Assembly: GCA_016839995.1 (NCBI GenBank)
Contig: JAEOTD010000097.1
Span: 1 to 17,868 of the forward strand
DNA: 17,868 nt
Source of the DNA: Candidatus Hermodarchaeota archaeon
Lineage (GTDB): Archaea; Asgardarchaeota; Hermodarchaeia; Hermodarchaeales; Hermodarchaeaceae
Direction: 5' to 3'
The position numbers were made by a program, and so were the translations under genes. Numbering within the stretch: position 1 is the first letter of the stretch; every line of letters begins with the position of its first letter. Under the pieces are notes generated by a model that saw nothing but the letters and a program-made list of their open reading frames with translations, was not told where the DNA came from and did not search any database. Below are positions 1-6,937 of the stretch, piece by piece.

Positions 1-2076
1 GAGAGTTTGACAAAGAAAGTGAAAGAGTACACCAACCAACTCATTCATGAAAAGAGCCCGTACCTGTTACAGCATGCGCACAATCCTGTTGAGTGGTTCC
101 CATGGGACGAGAAGGCTTTTGAGAAAGCGAGGAAAGAGGACAAACCCATTTTCCTTTCGATTGGGTACAGCACCTGTCACTGGTGTCATGTGATGGAGCG
201 GGAATCCTTTGAAAACCTCCGTATCGCGAAACTCATGAATGATGCCTTTGTCAACATCAAGGTCGATCGAGAAGAACGCCCAGACATTGATTCACTCTAC
301 ATGTCAGTTGCCCAAATGATGACAGGCAGTGGGGGCTGGCCATTGACAATTATCATGCGACCAGACAAGACCCCGTTTTTCGCAGCGACCTATATCCCAC
401 CTGAAACACGGTTTGGGCGAATGGGGATGGATGAACTAATTCCCGAAATTCAGCGACTATGGAATGAAGACCGCCAACGATTAGACACCATTTCGAAAAA
501 CATCCAAGAGAGCCTCAAAGCCTCAGCATCGGGTTCACATGGTGCCGAATTAGGTGAAGGCGTTTTAGAAATGGCGTATGAACGGTTGCACGAACGATTT
601 GATGAAGAGTATGGCGGTTTTGGTTTTCGTCCAAAATTTCCCTCACCACATAACCTGTTGTTTCTACTCCGATACTGGAAACGAACAAAGAACGGAGACG
701 CATTACGTATGGTCGAAAACACCCTGCAAGCAATGCGATTGGGAGGGGTCTTTGATCATGTAGGATTTGGATTCCATCGCTACTCCACCGATCCCAAATG
801 GTTGCTTCCCCACTTCGAAAAAATGCTCTATGACCAAGCCATGCTGATTATGGCATATGCAGAAGCCTACCAAGCGACGAAGAAAGAGGAGTATGCCCAA
901 ACTGTTCATGAGGTAATCACCTATGTGTTTCGTGATATGACTAGCCCTGAGGGAGGATTCTATTCGGCAGAAGATGCGGATAGCGAAGGAGAGGAAGGCA
1001 AGTTCTACGTGTGGTCTGAGCAAGAGGTTCGCGATATCTTATCGAAGAAAGAAGCAGAAGCGTTTCTACGAACCTATAACTTCGAATCACACGGAAATTT
1101 CGTAGAAGAAGCCACGGGAAAACGAATGGGCACAAACATTCCACACCTTAAGCAACCAATTTCAGACAAGCCATTAACTAAGCTGTTGGAGAGCGCTAGA
1201 AAGAAACTATTTGCGATACGCGCGGAGCGTATTCACCCCCATAAAGATGACAAGATCCTCACTGACTGGAACGGACTCATGATTGCCGCACTCGCGAAAG
1301 CTGCTCGTGTTCTTGGCGAACCCAAGTACGCAGATGCCGCAAAACAAGCAACAAAGTTCATTTTCGAGGAGTTGTATAAAGATAGGCAATTACTCCATCG
1401 GTATCGTGAAGGTGAAGCAGCCATTCCCGCATTCCTCGACGATTACACCTTCATGATATGGGGGCTCCTAGAACTTTATGAAACGACCCTTGAACCCGAG
1501 TACCTCGCAAAGGCCATTAAACTCAACGATGTGCTAATCACCCAGTTCTGGGATGAACAAGATGGCGGCTTCTTCTTCACAGCAAGTGACGCTGAAGAAT
1601 TACTAGTACGAAAGAAGGATACATACGATGGAGCAATTCCTTCAGGCAACTCTGTGGCAATGCTGAATTTACTCCGCTTAAGTCGAATGACTGCGAACAC
1701 CGAGTTGGAAGCTAAAGCCACAGCAACCGGTCGAGCCTTTTCTGGAGATATATTAGGTGCACCTGCTGGTTTCACACTCATGATTAGTGCAGTTGATTTT
1801 GCAGTTGGTCCAAGCCATGAAATCGTTATCGTTGGTAAACCTGATGCCCCGGATACACTAGCAATGGTTCAAGCCATTAATGACCAGTTCATCCCAAACA
1901 AAGTTACACTCCTCATTCCTACCGATGAGAGGGCGAAAGCTACCATAGAACTCGCGCCTTTCATCAAAGATTACAAGGCAATCAACGGCAAAGCCACTAC
2001 CTATGTCTGCATAAATCATGTCTGCAAGCATCCAACGGCTGACGTGAAACAAGTGGTTCAGCTTCTGAATTCATAG
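1..2076 (+). CDS. YyaL/DUF255-family thioredoxin-domain protein (5' end uncertain)
   Basis: Large cytosolic protein of the YyaL/spermatogenesis-associated protein 20 family. The N-terminal thioredoxin-like domain (about residues 10-170, counting from the TTG at base 7) carries CHWC at C57/C60 within STCHWCHVMERESFEN. The rest matches the (alpha/alpha)6-barrel, glycosidase-like part: HFEKMLYD near 270, GGFYSAEDADSEGEEGKFYVW near 320 and DDKILTDWNGLMIAALAKA near 420. At 689 residues it is full family length. The biochemical function of the family is not established; a redox or sugar-epimerase-like role has been suggested from its folds. The frame is open to the window edge (codons 1-6 read Glu-Ser), so the TTG at 7 may not be the true start. 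No ribosome binding site can be judged because the upstream sequence is missing. Its stop overlaps the stop of the convergent methyltransferase gene. Confidence 0.85.
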   Translation, partial: ESLTKKVKEYTNQLIHEKSPYLLQHAHNPVEWFPWDEKAFEKARKEDKPIFLSIGYSTCHWCHVMERESFENLRIAKLMNDAFVNIKVDREERPDIDSLYMSVAQMMTGSGGWPLTIIMRPDKTPFFAATYIPPETRFGRMGMDELIPEIQRLWNEDRQRLDTISKNIQESLKASASGSHGAELGEGVLEMAYERLHERFDEEYGGFGFRPKFPSPHNLLFLLRYWKRTKNGDALRMVENTLQAMRLGGVFDHVGFGFHRYSTDPKWLLPHFEKMLYDQAMLIMAYAEAYQATKKEEYAQTVHEVITYVFRDMTSPEGGFYSAEDADSEGEEGKFYVWSEQEVRDILSKKEAEAFLRTYNFESHGNFVEEATGKRMGTNIPHLKQPISDKPLTKLLESARKKLFAIRAERIHPHKDDKILTDWNGLMIAALAKAARVLGEPKYADAAKQATKFIFEELYKDRQLLHRYREGEAAIPAFLDDYTFMIWGLLELYETTLEPEYLAKAIKLNDVLITQFWDEQDGGFFFTASDAEELLVRKKDTYDGAIPSGNSVAMLNLLRLSRMTANTELEAKATATGRAFSGDILGAPAGFTLMISAVDFAVGPSHEIVIVGKPDAPDTLAMVQAINDQFIPNKVTLLIPTDERAKATIELAPFIKDYKAINGKATTYVCINHVCKHPTADVKQVVQLLNS

Positions 2077-2814
2077 AACTTTCCGAGCCCGAATACACAG
2101 AAAGGTCGGGTTCCGCGAAACCTTATCGTAACCATCTGGATCGTTACGTTTGAAGTCTTCAGTGGGTTGCGTTTCAATTAGTTTATCAAATTGAAACCCT
2201 GATTTGTCTAAGCAGTCAAAAAAAGCATTTAGGGGTCGGCGATACGACGGCACGAGTAGTTTGAAAGAATCCCAAAAGAATTCCAGATATTCTGTTTTGT
2301 AATAATTCTCTGCTAGAATTTCCTTCTCAGGATGATCCCTGGACTTAAATTTCGCAAAGGGATGTTCTGTGGAGAAAATGAAATATCCACTATTTCGGAG
2401 TATCCGGTTAAATTCTATAAACACTGAATTCCAGTTCTTAACATAATCCAGTACAAGCGAGGAGAATACGACATCAACAGATTGATTGGCTAAGAAATCG
2501 AGAGGCTCTTCAAGGTTTGCTTGATGAATAGTTGCGCGATTTCCAACTCGTTGTTTTGTGAAACCAATCATTTTGGGGCTAATATCTATGGCTGTGACTG
2601 TCGCCCCTCTTGTTAGAAGAAGTTCTGTGTAAAATCCAGGCCCGCATCCAGCATCGAGTACATGCATGTCATTGAGATCTGGGAGAAGCGATAGAATGGC
2701 AGGACGTTCGATAAAGGCGTTATATGGTGCAGTTTCTATCCTAGCATTGAATCCTTCAGCCATGGCTTCATAGGCGTCTAAGGCAATTGGCTTAGTTTTC
2801 TCTTGCTTACTCAT
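2071..2814 (-). CDS. class I SAM-dependent methyltransferase
   Basis: A 247-residue Rossmann-fold methyltransferase that transfers a methyl group from S-adenosylmethionine to an unidentified small-molecule substrate. Motif I is VLDAGCGPG (residues 52-60). The acidic residue ending strand beta-2 is D77 in AIDIS. The region 113-127 (VDVVFSSLVLDYVKN) is the usual motif II/III stretch. The STEHPF segment (148-153) after strand 5 is typical of a UbiE/Methyltransf_11-like branch, and the length suits a stand-alone small-molecule enzyme. The ATG at 2814 has GAGGG 6 nt upstream (2821-2825). No partner gene lies beside it, since its 3' end collides with the YyaL-type gene and the next gene upstream, nikR, is 135 bp away on the same strand. 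The substrate cannot be told from the sequence. Confidence 0.85.
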   Translation of the reverse strand: MSKQEKTKPIALDAYEAMAEGFNARIETAPYNAFIERPAILSLLPDLNDMHVLDAGCGPGFYTELLLTRGATVTAIDISPKMIGFTKQRVGNRATIHQANLEEPLDFLANQSVDVVFSSLVLDYVKNWNSVFIEFNRILRNSGYFIFSTEHPFAKFKSRDHPEKEILAENYYKTEYLEFFWDSFKLLVPSYRRPLNAFFDCLDKSGFQFDKLIETQPTEDFKRNDPDGYDKVSRNPTFLCIRARKVL

Positions 2815-2949
2815 ACCGAACCCTCGACGACAAAAAGAACCAGAAATTCAAGAACATTTCGGTGGCAAACAACGATGAACCAACAAGAACTCATCAATTC
2901 AAATATCGAGCGGTGTATACGATTTATTGTGTTGGTACAGCAAAGAAGT

Positions 2950-3390
2950 CTAATGGGAATGCTGGTGCTTTGAAGAGGTCTCCTCTTTCATGCTTGTAAC
3001 CTTTAACTGATTGATGCCACGCAGGCTCTGGAGTTGAGCGGCTAACTCCTTGATTTTCGCTGTTTTACCTTTCACCACAATCACAAGCAAACAGTGGTGA
3101 GTATCCAAATGGATGTGGGTTGTGGAAGAAATGAGTGTTGTATGTTGATGCTGTATTGCTGTAAGTTCACCTTCCAACCCAGGAACATCATGACCATAAA
3201 TAATCGTGATAGTTCCAACGGCTGAAGCTGTTGAATCTAGTTCCCAATGATATTCTGAGATGAAATCGCGCATGGCTTGTTGAATAGCTTTGGATCGGTC
3301 ATACCCAATATTTGACGTTACTTGATCGAAATCCTCGAGTAGGCTTGGAGGAAGGGAGATGCTGATTCGGGCAACACCAGGTTTTGACAT
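2950..3390 (-). CDS. nikR: NikR-family nickel-responsive ribbon-helix-helix repressor
   Basis: A 146-residue transcription factor with the two NikR domains. The N-terminal ribbon-helix-helix DNA-binding domain spans about residues 7-48 (ARISISLPPSLLEDFD, then a GYDRSKAIQQAMRDF helix). The C-terminal ACT-like metal-binding domain spans about 57-135. Aligned by eye with E. coli NikR, all four high-affinity nickel ligands are present: H81 (in QHQH), H92 and H94 (in HIH) and C100. In the known family, nickel binding drives operator binding and represses nickel uptake or nickel-dependent genes. The C-terminus ends in a His-rich tail (KHQHSH, H142/H144/H146). The ATG at 3390 is the first start after an in-frame stop at 3397-3399, and no clear ribosome binding site precedes it. 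A NikR-type operator and a TATA element lie in the divergent spacer, suggesting autoregulation. A homologue that senses another metal is possible, but the intact ligand set favours nickel. Confidence 0.9.
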   Translation of the reverse strand: MSKPGVARISISLPPSLLEDFDQVTSNIGYDRSKAIQQAMRDFISEYHWELDSTASAVGTITIIYGHDVPGLEGELTAIQHQHTTLISSTTHIHLDTHHCLLVIVVKGKTAKIKELAAQLQSLRGINQLKVTSMKEETSSKHQHSH

Positions 3391-3429
3391 GGGGCATCAC
3401 TTCAGTTGTGGGCTGGATAGTAGTACTGT

Positions 3430-3440
3430 AATATTTATAT
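3430..3440. promoter_or_regulatory. Shared, divergent TATA region for nikR and the radical SAM gene
   Basis: The top strand reads AATATTTATAT, containing TTTATAT (3434-3440). The bottom strand reads ATATAAATATT, containing TATAAATA (3431-3438). Both fit the archaeal TATA consensus. Placing transcription starts about 25 nt downstream predicts starts near 3462 (+) and 3410 (-). That gives leaders of about 15-20 nt before the ATG codons at 3477 and 3390, which is a normal archaeal arrangement. This is a position argument; no transcript data are available. Confidence 0.6.
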
Positions 3441-3447
3441 GATGCCA

Positions 3448-3475
3448 GTATTACTTTTTTGTCTGAGAGTAATAC
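3448..3475. promoter_or_regulatory. Putative NikR operator (28-bp inverted repeat)
   Basis: GTATTACT (3448-3455) and AGTAATAC (3468-3475) form a perfect 8-bp inverted repeat with a 12-bp centre. Written as 6-bp half-sites this is GTATTA-N16-TAATAC, with the same 28-bp length and spacing as the E. coli NikR operator GTATGA-N16-TCATAC. It lies between a divergently transcribed nikR and the radical SAM gene. It covers the predicted transcription start of the latter and ends one base before its ATG at 3477, so bound NikR would block that promoter. An additional half-site GTAATA at 3428-3433 lies about 20 bp to the left. Assignment to NikR is an inference from geometry plus adjacency. Confidence 0.7.
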
Positions 3476-3476
3476 C

Positions 3477-4769
3477 ATGCTTAGCCGCATCGCAAACCAA
3501 CGACTAGCTAAGAGCTTTTCAAAAATTCAGTTCATATTCGCTGACATGAATTGGGATGAAATCGCTACCGACCACGTCGGAATCTATATTCATGTGCCTT
3601 TTTGCGAACAGCTCTGCGCATTCTGCCCATTTCATAAAGTCGTTTATCGTGAGGAGTTCAAAGCACTATACCTTCAAGCGATTGAAAAGGAGATACATCG
3701 TCGAGGTGTACGTGGAAAGGTTGAGTGGGTATACATCGGCGGCGGAACACCCAATTTACTAACCCCCCAAGAAATTGGACGTATTCTTGGTGCCCTCCGG
3801 AAGCATGTAGATTTGGCAAACATCGGGATGGAAGGAAACCCACTTCAATTTACTCCTACGTATCTTCAACAAATTCGGGAATTGGGTGTTGAAAAAATAA
3901 GCACTGGTGTTGAATCTTTGAAACCCGATACTTTGAAGCACGTGAATCGGGCAAAGGCGGATGAAGCTCACATTCAATCCATAGTCAACTTTGCAAAGGA
4001 TCTGGGATTCACAGTGAACGTTGATTTGATGGTGGGCCTTCCAAAACAATCGAACCAAGATTTTCTATTTGATGTTGATCGGGTAGGAGCCATTGATCCC
4101 CAACAGATTACAACATACCCGTTTATGGAGATTCCTGGTGTTCGCGTGACACCCGAAATGGATTCACGGAACATGTTTAACCTCATCGAACAAGCAGGAG
4201 AAATCCTTGAGACCTACGGGTATTTCCGTGAAAACGTGTGGGTCTTTTCTAAAACCAAGCACATCTATGATTCTGCGCGAGATGAGCTAGTGATTGATTA
4301 CTTGGGATTTGGTCCTGCAGCGTTTAGCAAGGTAGGTGAATCACAAATGGTGAATCCGCCGTTAGCGCTTTATTTGGATATGCTTCAGAATGGTAAAGCA
4401 TATGCTTTTCAAACAACTGTTGATGAAGCCTCAGAGTATTGGCGGAAATTTGCACATGAACTGTATAATCTTCGATTAGATCCAAATGTGATACAGAGAC
4501 TGCCAAGAAGCATTAAGATTGTACTCGCACTGCTAAAACTGGCAGGAAATGTAAACGGACAACATGTGACAGCAAAAGGCCGGTTCTTTGTTCATGACTT
4601 AACAAAAACAGTAGTTGAAAGCTTGCCTTTCCCAGTGAATAATCCATCAGCAATCTCGAACTATGAAGAATATGAGAAACGCCTTGCTTCTGCAAAATCA
4701 CTTCTACTTAAAAAAGAATCAACTGCTGAGCCTGAAAAAACTCCACTTACTCAAACAACGAATTTCTAG
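3477..4769 (+). CDS. HemN/HemW-family radical SAM protein
   Basis: A 430-residue radical SAM enzyme resembling oxygen-independent coproporphyrinogen III oxidase and its relatives (HemW haem chaperone, HutW/ChuW). HVPFCEQLCAFCPF gives the CX3CX2C cluster motif (C43, C47, C50) in the HemN form. It is followed by the SAM-binding YIGGGTPNLL, then GVEKISTGVESL and GFGPAAFS, the counterparts of the family's GxxRxSxGVQSF and GxGPGAHS. A HemN_C-like helical domain follows. The ATG at 3477 is chosen over the in-frame TTG at 3459, because the TTG would lie upstream of the predicted transcription start and inside the operator. It is divergent from nikR and its promoter overlaps the putative NikR operator, so nickel-dependent repression is likely. 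Whether it decarboxylates a porphyrinogen, handles haem or modifies another tetrapyrrole cannot be decided. No other haem or cobalamin gene is in the window. Confidence 0.8.
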   Translation: MLSRIANQRLAKSFSKIQFIFADMNWDEIATDHVGIYIHVPFCEQLCAFCPFHKVVYREEFKALYLQAIEKEIHRRGVRGKVEWVYIGGGTPNLLTPQEIGRILGALRKHVDLANIGMEGNPLQFTPTYLQQIRELGVEKISTGVESLKPDTLKHVNRAKADEAHIQSIVNFAKDLGFTVNVDLMVGLPKQSNQDFLFDVDRVGAIDPQQITTYPFMEIPGVRVTPEMDSRNMFNLIEQAGEILETYGYFRENVWVFSKTKHIYDSARDELVIDYLGFGPAAFSKVGESQMVNPPLALYLDMLQNGKAYAFQTTVDEASEYWRKFAHELYNLRLDPNVIQRLPRSIKIVLALLKLAGNVNGQHVTAKGRFFVHDLTKTVVESLPFPVNNPSAISNYEEYEKRLASAKSLLLKKESTAEPEKTPLTQTTNF

Positions 4770-4779
4770 TTTCTATCGA

Positions 4780-4935
4780 TTAACAGTCATTGGGTATTTC
4801 CATTGGATTGACCACTAGATAGTGGAACCCATGGTCCTCGGGTTCTTTGATGAGTTTTGTGACACGCGCGCCACATTCTGGACACCACTCGATCTGATCG
4901 GGGAGTTTCTTGTCGCATTGTGGGCAGTGAATCAT
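4780..4935 (-). CDS. 51-residue zinc-ribbon protein
   Basis: A very small protein beginning MIHCPQC, with a zinc ribbon CPQC-x12-CPEC (C4, C7, C18? by count C4/C7 and C18-C21 region) and a short acidic tail ending in Cys. No catalytic domain is present. It may be a stand-alone zinc knuckle acting as an adaptor in a larger complex; its function is unknown. The frame stays open much further upstream, overlapping the hydrolase gene. The ATG at 4935 is preferred because GGTGA sits 5 nt before it, whereas the ATG at 4968 has only a GGG directly abutting it. It lies on the same strand as the hydrolase gene, 109 bp downstream, so it could be the distal cistron of that unit. Its stop is 10 bp from the convergent radical SAM stop. 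Confidence is limited by its size. Confidence 0.6.
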   Translation of the reverse strand: MIHCPQCDKKLPDQIEWCPECGARVTKLIKEPEDHGFHYLVVNPMEIPNDC

Positions 4936-5044
4936 GTCGGTCACCCATATGAAAGGCAGTAAGTCCATCCCTAAAAACTTCGGTGAACCGAACCACCATG
5001 AAACCCTTAGAATGCAATGAGAATAAGCCTCAATATTCGTATCC

Positions 5045-5842
5045 CTAGATTCCCAGATAGTCGCCTTCAATGAATTGGTTTGTAAACCATTCAATTATTG
5101 CAGTCATCGTCTTTTCATAGGCAACGGGATTCGTGAGATTATGATTTGCTCCAGGTACAACCACTATTTCTTTGGGTTCTTTCGCAGCGTCGAAGAGGCG
5201 CGTTACACCAGCTACATCTATACCTTTGTCTGCATCACCAGTGATAATGAACAAGGGAGTTGGGGCCAGTTTGTGAATTTCGTTCATAGCATTGAATTTC
5301 TTTGCATCTCGAATCATACCTTCTAAGACTTCTTCACGAATTGTGGGATCAGTGAGCCCATGGATTTCATTCGGTTTCATTCGTAAGAGTTCCTCAATCG
5401 CTGTAGGAATGAGTGGGGATTGTGCAAAGGCTAGGGGATCATAAACTGGAGCTCGAAGGGCTACCGCAGTAATTAGTCGATTGGTGATGGCTTCCATTAC
5501 AGCGACTGTGGCTCCATAACTGGGTGCATAAATCCCAATCCATTCTGGAGAGATGTGTCCGGATGCTATGAAGTGCTTTATGGCGGCTTGGGCATCTTTG
5601 ATTTCCCCTGCGAGACTAAAAAGTCCTTCACTGGATCGGAAGCCACGAAAATCAAAGGTTAACACTGCAAATCCTGCTTCCGCAAGTCGAGTCGCAACTC
5701 CACTAACCTGATCTGATGAGCCGGGTAATCCGTGGAATTTGCAAATGCCTGAAAATGCACCTTCTCCTTCAGGAAGTACAAAGTGTCCGCGAAGAGTTTC
5801 TCCTTCAGAGGTGAACTCTGTAGGTTCAATACGAATTGTCAT
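5045..5842 (-). CDS. alpha/beta-hydrolase (esterase/dienelactone-hydrolase-like)
   Basis: A 265-residue cytosolic serine hydrolase. HG at 37-38 lies in the oxyanion-hole position. The strand LTFDFRGFRSSEG (61-73) is typical of the family. The nucleophile elbow is APSYG with S108; the first Gly of the GxSxG pattern is Ala here. The acid is D203 or D205 in ITGDAD, and the base is H234 in GANHNL. The fold resembles prolyl-oligopeptidase/dienelactone-hydrolase-like esterases (Hydrolase_4/DLH). The substrate cannot be predicted. The ATG at 5842 has a strong GGAGGT ribosome binding site 6-7 nt upstream. An AT-rich TTATTTAA-like element at about 5877-5884 is at a plausible TATA distance. The gene stands 75 bp downstream of the B-box-like membrane protein on the same strand. 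Confidence 0.85.
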   Translation of the reverse strand: MTIRIEPTEFTSEGETLRGHFVLPEGEGAFSGICKFHGLPGSSDQVSGVATRLAEAGFAVLTFDFRGFRSSEGLFSLAGEIKDAQAAIKHFIASGHISPEWIGIYAPSYGATVAVMEAITNRLITAVALRAPVYDPLAFAQSPLIPTAIEELLRMKPNEIHGLTDPTIREEVLEGMIRDAKKFNAMNEIHKLAPTPLFIITGDADKGIDVAGVTRLFDAAKEPKEIVVVPGANHNLTNPVAYEKTMTAIIEWFTNQFIEGDYLGI

Positions 5843-5917
5843 GGGGTGACCTCCGTTGTATCATATATCTTCTGTTAAATAACGATTTAGTGGCAAGATA
5901 GGTGTACGAGGCGTTGG

Positions 5918-6763
5918 CTATTTTCGAATACGATAGAAGATGATAGCAGATAGAATGGCAGCAGGTTCAACGGCGACAATCATGAACAAGGAGAATTGTG
6001 AAGCGTAGAGGATAATAACCACGTATGGATTTCCCCCGGATATGAGAGTGAAAACCATCTGGAAGAAGTAAATGTGGCTTATAATTACCCAGAAAAGACT
6101 TGCAGTTACTGTGAGGGTTTGTGCGGGAATGAATGGACGGGTTCGAAGAAAAACAATTGTCCAGGCGATGAAAGTTATCACCCATAGCAATGTACCTATG
6201 AACGAGGAAAACAGATAGAGTGAATATAACGGGCCAGGGGAATAATCATATGGATAAGACCCGGGTGTTATAACAGTTGGATTGTACAGAAGCAAGTCGG
6301 ATAAGATCATTGGCCACCCGGAGAGAAGAGAGAAGAGTGACACGCTTAATGCGACGAACGAATCATAGTAGCGGTAGAATCCAAAGAACGTTATCCCTGT
6401 TAAGGAGATTCCGATAGCGATGAACACTAAGGCCCAAGTCTTAAATGGAGAGATAAAGGAAGGGAAGGGAGACAAGGCGGGGGAAAAGTAGAGTAAGTAG
6501 TGCCCGATAATCATTAGAACCATGGCAATTATGCCGGCGATAAACACTGATCGTGTGATTCGAGTAAGATACCCCGTTGGCACCTGTTGAGTTTCCATTC
6601 GAGATGGTTGTTTAACACGAGGAGGCCGGTAACGTCCTGCATCAAGACATGTTAAGCAGTAGACGATGCCGCCAATGCGTTGTGAACACTGTTGACAGGC
6701 TCCTGACCCACATATGTGACAGACTCCAATGGCATCTTGATCAACATGTGTTGCACACTTCAA
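5918..6763 (-). CDS. B-box-like zinc-finger membrane protein (about six TM segments)
   Basis: A 281-residue protein of unknown function. Residues 3-39 form a cross-brace zinc-finger pattern: C3, H6, C15, C18, C23, C26, C36 and C39, as in B-box-type fingers. A short basic/proline linker (44-62) follows. Then come about six hydrophobic segments at roughly 73-95, 106-129, 136-158, 180-207, 217-240 and 247-277, rich in aromatic and Ser/Thr residues. The finger would lie at the cytosolic N-terminus. The start is the TTG at 6763: an in-frame stop immediately precedes it, it has GGAG 5 nt upstream (6769-6772), and a later ATG would delete the finger. I do not recognise a specific family for the membrane part. 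Similar finger-plus-TM proteins are known in prokaryotes, where the finger is presumed to mediate protein contacts. Confidence 0.75.
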   Translation of the reverse strand: MKCATHVDQDAIGVCHICGSGACQQCSQRIGGIVYCLTCLDAGRYRPPRVKQPSRMETQQVPTGYLTRITRSVFIAGIIAMVLMIIGHYLLYFSPALSPFPSFISPFKTWALVFIAIGISLTGITFFGFYRYYDSFVALSVSLFSLLSGWPMILSDLLLYNPTVITPGSYPYDYSPGPLYSLYLFSSFIGTLLWVITFIAWTIVFLRTRPFIPAQTLTVTASLFWVIISHIYFFQMVFTLISGGNPYVVIILYASQFSLFMIVAVEPAAILSAIIFYRIRK

Positions 6764-6799
6764 CTACACTCCACTCCAAACTGAGTATTCTCGGTGTAG

Positions 6800-6808
6800 C
6801 TTTAAATT
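6800..6808 (-). promoter_or_regulatory. Candidate TATA box for the B-box membrane protein gene
   Basis: Read on the minus strand the sequence is AATTTAAAG. It is centred about 41 nt upstream of the TTG start at 6763, so transcription would begin near 6779 and leave a 15-nt leader holding the GGAG sites. The position is good but the core match is only moderate. Confidence 0.4.
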
Positions 6809-6937
6809 CATGATGGTTGTGACAGTAGCCAATCCGAGCCGCTAGTTATCTGGCTTCAGGAGTCTAAGATGGATCAATAAGAATTTGCAAAGAGTTTTGT
6901 GTTGCAATCGTAATCTTTCAGACTGGAGTGAAAAAAA

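Noticed and set aside
3459..3461. TTG as the radical SAM start
   Set aside because: It would lie before the predicted transcription start and inside the NikR-type operator; the ATG at 3477 fits the promoter spacing.
4979..4992. TTCGG-tgaa-CCGAA hairpin
   Set aside because: Only 5 bp, with no U-tract after it on either strand and no gene boundary to explain; likely chance.
4936..5094. N-terminal extension of the zinc-ribbon protein to 104 residues
   Set aside because: It would overlap the upstream hydrolase gene by 50 bp and has no ribosome binding site; the extra residues show no domain.
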